A stretch of 64,000 bases of DNA from an uncultured Clostridia bacterium. Its GTDB lineage: Bacteria; Bacillota; Clostridia; Christensenellales; Aristaeellaceae. Below, in pieces: positions 61,251 through 64,000 of this stretch; the first letter of the stretch is position 1; each line of letters opens with the position of its first letter. The notes beneath the pieces were generated by a model. That model ran no database searches and was not told where the DNA came from. It was given only the letters and a program-made list of their open reading frames with translations. The position numbers and the translations under genes were made by a program. The DNA lies in the NCBI GenBank assembly GCA_947596085.1, contig CANQEW010000004.1:33879-97878 (forward strand). Reading direction: 5' to 3'.

Positions 61251-62148
61251 TGGACTTCACCTTCTTCCTGCCGCCGGCGTTGCCAAAGACCAGTATGATG
61301 AGGAACAGCACCGCCGTGACCAGCTTGAGCAGGTTCGCGGGCAGGCCCAGGCTGATGGCGATCTGAATGCACACCTTGTAGAGAATGCTGCCCACGACCA
61401 CCGCCGTAGTGCCCTTCACAAAGGGGAGCTTCTTGAAGATCGTGGTGCCGATGATGACCGTCGCCAGTCCGAACACCACCTGGCCGGTGCCCATGGTGCT
61501 GTTGAAGGCGCGCTGCTCGTGGCAGACCACCGCGCCGCACAGCGAAACCAGCGCGTTGGCGATCACCAGGCCGAGGATCTTCATCCGCCCCTGATCCACC
61601 GCCAGCGAAGTGACCACCGTGGCGTTGTCGCCCGTGGCGCGCAGCAGCATGCCGCACTTCGTGGAGAAGAACAGATCGAGGATCAGCTTGAACAGGACCG
61701 CCAGGATCAGCGAAATCACGAACTTTCGATACATCAGGTTCATTCCGCCGAACAGCGCCATCACCGGCGCGCCGGTGAAGATTGTATCGAAGGAGCGGTC
61801 GATCATCAGGTTCGAGCCGGCAATTTGCAGGTTGATGGAAAACAGAGCCGTCATCGTGATGATGCCGGCGAGCAGATCGCGCACCTTCAGCCGCACGTGG
61901 ATGATGCCCGTCGCCAACCCGGCCAGCGCTCCGACGGCGATTGCGATCAACAGCGTGAGGTAGGGATCGACGCCCTTCGCCAGCAGCACCGCCGTCACCG
62001 CGGCGCCCAACGGGAAGCTGCCGTCCACGGACAGGTCCGGGAAGTCGAGAATGCGATAGGTGATCAACACGCCGTAGGACAACAGCGCGTAGATCAGGCC
62101 CTGCGTGACGGTACTGACGGCGAGGTCGAGGAAAACGCTCATATCCAA
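61243..62148 (-). CDS. ABC transporter permease, tryptophan-type importer (TrpY-like)
   Basis: A 301-residue membrane protein of the branched-chain/ribose permease superfamily with eight or nine helices. Features: QGLIYALLSYGVLITYRILD at the start and GLATVIIGTTIFKKLPF. Start ATG after GAAGGAGAT. It is separated from the binding-protein gene by a strong hairpin (62168-62196). Confidence 0.9.
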   Translation of the reverse strand: MDMSVFLDLAVSTVTQGLIYALLSYGVLITYRILDFPDLSVDGSFPLGAAVTAVLLAKGVDPYLTLLIAIAVGALAGLATGIIHVRLKVRDLLAGIITMTALFSINLQIAGSNLMIDRSFDTIFTGAPVMALFGGMNLMYRKFVISLILAVLFKLILDLFFSTKCGMLLRATGDNATVVTSLAVDQGRMKILGLVIANALVSLCGAVVCHEQRAFNSTMGTGQVVFGLATVIIGTTIFKKLPFVKGTTAVVVGSILYKVCIQIAISLGLPANLLKLVTAVLFLIILVFGNAGGRKKVKSNA

Positions 62149-62167
62149 ATCTCCTTCGGTTCAGCTT

Positions 62168-62196
62168 GCGGCGGCCTCCGAGGGGGAGGCCGCCGC
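62168..62196 (-). terminator. Hairpin between binding-protein and permease genes
   Basis: Perfect 12-bp stem (62168-62179 with 62185-62196) and 5-base loop, 20 bases after the binding-protein stop. No T-run follows, so it is more likely a 3'-end stabiliser/attenuator. Confidence 0.6.
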
Positions 62197-62216
62197 GAGA
62201 ATATCGGGATCGAGGG

Positions 62217-63191
62217 TTATTCAGCCGCGTCCGCGGTGGAGACGGCCTCCACGAAGCTGTCCGCCATGTCCTCGGGGATCGTGAGCCCGAAGGCAGTCAC
62301 CGCGTCATAGTTGACGTAGTTGGTGTACTCGGCAATGGTCTCGTAGGGGATGTCGGCGGCGGAGGCAACCTCGCCCTTCAGAATCTTGGCGGCCATGGCG
62401 CCGGTCTGCTTGCCCAGCTGGATGTAGTCGATGCCGACGGAGGCGACGCAGCCCTTCACGACCTGCTCAACCTCGCTGCCATACACCGGGATGCCGGCCT
62501 CGTTGGTCTTCTCCAGAATGGAGGGCAGCACGCCGACGACGGTGTTATCCAGCAGGTTGCTGAAGCAGCTCACGCCCTTGCTGATGAGGGTGTCGGCGGC
62601 CTGGGTGACCTCGTTCTGCGCGGTGATGCCGACGGCCTCGATGGTGAAGCCGTAGTCGGCGGCCTTCTCCTCATACTCCGCGACGGAGGTGACGGAGCCG
62701 GGCTCGCTGGTGGTGTAGATGATGCCGATGGAGGTGGCGTCGGGCTGCAGCGCGCGGATCAGCGCCATCTGGCCATCGACGGCCAGCTTGTCGCTGGTGC
62801 CGGTCACGTTGCCGGAATCCAGCGCGGCCTCGACCGGGTCGGTGACGGCGGTGAAGATCACCGGGATGTCCTTGTCCTCGGCGGCGGCGAAGCAGGCCTG
62901 CGCGGAGGGGGTGGCGATGCCGACCATGATGGCGGCGTTATTGGCGGAGAAGCTCTGGGCGATCTGGGTGGCGATGGCGCCGTCGAAGCCCGCGTTCTGG
63001 TAGTCGATTTCGTAGTCGGTGCCCTCGACGAGGCCGGCTTCTTCAAGGCCCTGCAGGAAGCCGATGCGGCAGTTGTCCAGCGAAGAGTGCTCGCCGAACT
63101 GGTTGATGCCGATCAGAGGGGCGGCAAACGCCACGGCGGTCATGGTCAGAGTCAGAGCGACGGCGATCAGGATGGAAACCAACTTCTTCAT
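62217..63191 (-). CDS. ABC transporter substrate-binding protein, tryptophan-type (TrpX-like)
   Basis: A 324-residue secreted binding protein of the ABC_sub_bind (PF04392-type) family: signal peptide MKKLVSILIAVALTLTMTAV, then PLIGINQFGEHSSLDNCRIG, MVGIATPSAQACFAAAEDKD and VIFTAVTDPVEAALDSGNV. Start taken as ATG 63191, nine bases after AAAGGAG; ATG 63197 is two codons upstream and too close. Ligand tryptophan is inferred from the UGG specifier of the upstream T-box. Confidence 0.9.
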   Translation of the reverse strand: MKKLVSILIAVALTLTMTAVAFAAPLIGINQFGEHSSLDNCRIGFLQGLEEAGLVEGTDYEIDYQNAGFDGAIATQIAQSFSANNAAIMVGIATPSAQACFAAAEDKDIPVIFTAVTDPVEAALDSGNVTGTSDKLAVDGQMALIRALQPDATSIGIIYTTSEPGSVTSVAEYEEKAADYGFTIEAVGITAQNEVTQAADTLISKGVSCFSNLLDNTVVGVLPSILEKTNEAGIPVYGSEVEQVVKGCVASVGIDYIQLGKQTGAMAAKILKGEVASAADIPYETIAEYTNYVNYDAVTAFGLTIPEDMADSFVEAVSTADAAE

Positions 63192-63305
63192 TTTCATACA
63201 CTCCTTTTAATAACGGTAGTTTTGCGCGTTGTTTTTCGTGACGACAGAGGAGCGCCGCCATCGAAAATCAAGCCTTAATCTCATTTTTCATCCCTCCAGA
63301 CAATC

Positions 63306-63575
63306 AAAAAACCCGTCCCAACTTCATTGGGACAGGTACTATTCCTGCGGTGCCACCCAAGTTGACGCATTGCTGCGCCCGCTCGCTGTCTCATACGTCG
63401 AATATGAGCCGCTCTGATAACGGGCGCGGAACCCGTCGGTTGCTACTTACCGGGACTTCCCGGCTTTCGACCGCCCTCATAAGTCCATTCGCGCGGGCAC
63501 GACCGCCGCAATTGCACCGCCTGCGGCTCTCTGCCGATCCTGTTGACCGCGTTACTATTCTTACTCACCGGTTTA
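63306..63575 (-). promoter_or_regulatory. T-box riboswitch with UGG (tryptophan) specifier
   Basis: Minus-strand leader with the T-box core GGGTGGCACCGC (63358-63347) that pairs with the tRNA acceptor end, followed by a terminator GTCCCAA/TTGGGAC (63333-63327/63321-63315) and TTTTTT. Upstream, Stem I elements AGAGAGCC and GGTGCAA are visible, and the specifier side reads GCGAA-UGG-ACUU, with UGG at 63487-63485 in the standard place after GAA. Uncharged tRNA-Trp would favour antitermination and transporter expression. Confidence 0.92.
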
Positions 63576-63594
63576 TTTTCGGCTGTTGAAAAAG

Positions 63595-63623
63595 ATTATA
63601 GTCAGAGGCACGGAATTTGTCAA
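63595..63623 (-). promoter_or_regulatory. Consensus promoter of the T-box operon
   Basis: On the minus strand TTGACA (63623-63618), 17-base spacer, TATAAT (63600-63595), about 20-25 bases before Stem I of the T-box. Confidence 0.92.
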
Positions 63624-63803
63624 CCCCTTTTCAAAAAAAGACGCGAAAAAATTTTCCGAACGATTGCCGCGAGGGTTTGGCCGGAATGTTCGCAAAACAC
63701 AAACTATTGCAGAAATGTGACATTGCATTGTTCGGATGTGAACTTTCTATACGACAAAAAAACATAGTTTTGTGTTATTTCTAGATGAAGTTGCCAAAAT
63801 CGC

Positions 63804-64000
63804 TTGACAGAATTCGACGATGTTGCTATAATTATCTATGTCGTTGCGGCGAAACTGTGGCGACGAGCGAACCTTGAAAACGATACAGCGAGAGTAGAGA
63901 AGGCACCTCAATCGAGAGATTGAGGGGAGAAAGAAGTCAGTATTCTGAGAGTGAAGCGCCGCGTTGCAGATGCGAAGGGCGAGGCTTTGGCGAGCCGAGT
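63804..64000 (+). promoter_or_regulatory. Consensus promoter and structured leader, possibly of an rRNA operon
   Basis: TTGACA (63804-63809), 17-base spacer, TATAAT (63827-63832). The following 165 bases hold no ORF with a ribosome-binding site but do hold GAACCTTGAAAAC (63879-63891), a phrase frequent in leaders and spacers of Bacillota rRNA operons, and a CCTCAATC-GAGA-GATTGAGG hairpin (63907-63926). The product lies beyond the window; the rRNA assignment is inference. Confidence 0.5.

Noticed and set aside
63700..63803. Possible SOS box around TGTTCG/GTTCGG repeats
   Set aside because: Arms and spacing do not match the Bacillota LexA box.

Overview
The window looks like a chromosomal segment of a high-GC, strictly fermentative member of the Bacillota (class Clostridia, probably an uncultured gut-type lineage). 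The basis is the gene order hrcA-grpE-dnaK-dnaJ-prmA-rsmE-mtaB-HIT-rpsU, a CIRCE operator, a tryptophan T-box riboswitch, YesL-type and teichoic-acid-type genes, and the large amount of ABC-transporter plus glycoside-hydrolase coding capacity. Species-level assignment is not possible from the sequence alone.

Layout. 1-8.6 kb: heat-shock/ribosome-maintenance operon (hrcA cut by the window edge). 8.65-11.7 kb: a SAM-dependent methyltransferase and rho with a long disordered insert. 11.7-20.9 kb: an AraC regulator divergent from a sugar ABC importer - YesL-like - GH3 - GH1 operon for beta-linked oligosaccharides. 20.9-29.95 kb: an AT-richer accessory island with a VirD4/TraG-like ATPase, its own sigma-70-type factor, a repeated promoter-plus-structured-leader element, a candidate strong small RNA, several orphan small proteins, a NADAR protein, an HTH regulator and decayed genes. 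29.97-37.4 kb: chromosomal housekeeping genes (membrane-anchored Ig-like protein, DUF2461, phosphohexomutase, transketolase, small anchored protein, CIRCE-controlled Hsp20). 37.4-51.0 kb: a GH2 beta-mannosidase divergent from a family-5 oligosaccharide/peptide-type ABC importer, a second GH3, a Gfo/Idh/MocA oxidoreductase and an epimerase. 51.0-52.1 kb: two decayed genes and a small heavy-metal-associated protein behind a DtxR-type operator. 52.3-55.9 kb: two-component system and a secreted repeat protein. 56.1-60.3 kb: four-gene teichoic-acid-like polymer operon. 60.4-63.6 kb: tryptophan-type ABC transporter (ATPase, permease, binding protein) under a UGG-specifier T-box. The last 200 bases hold a consensus promoter and a leader that may belong to an rRNA operon.

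How it fits together. HrcA encoded at the left edge has a recognisable target (CIRCE) at the hsp20 gene 36 kb away. Two polysaccharide-utilisation blocks pair importers with intracellular glycosidases; in all three ABC systems the binding-protein gene is followed by a hairpin before the permease gene, which would raise binding-protein mRNA relative to the membrane components. The most unusual part is the 21-30 kb island: a DNA-transfer-type ATPase next to a dedicated sigma factor, with promoters embedded in a 16-bp inverted repeat, a conserved structured leader present twice, a small-RNA cassette inserted exactly inside one leader copy, and two ORFs that run through strong intrinsic terminators without a prior stop codon.
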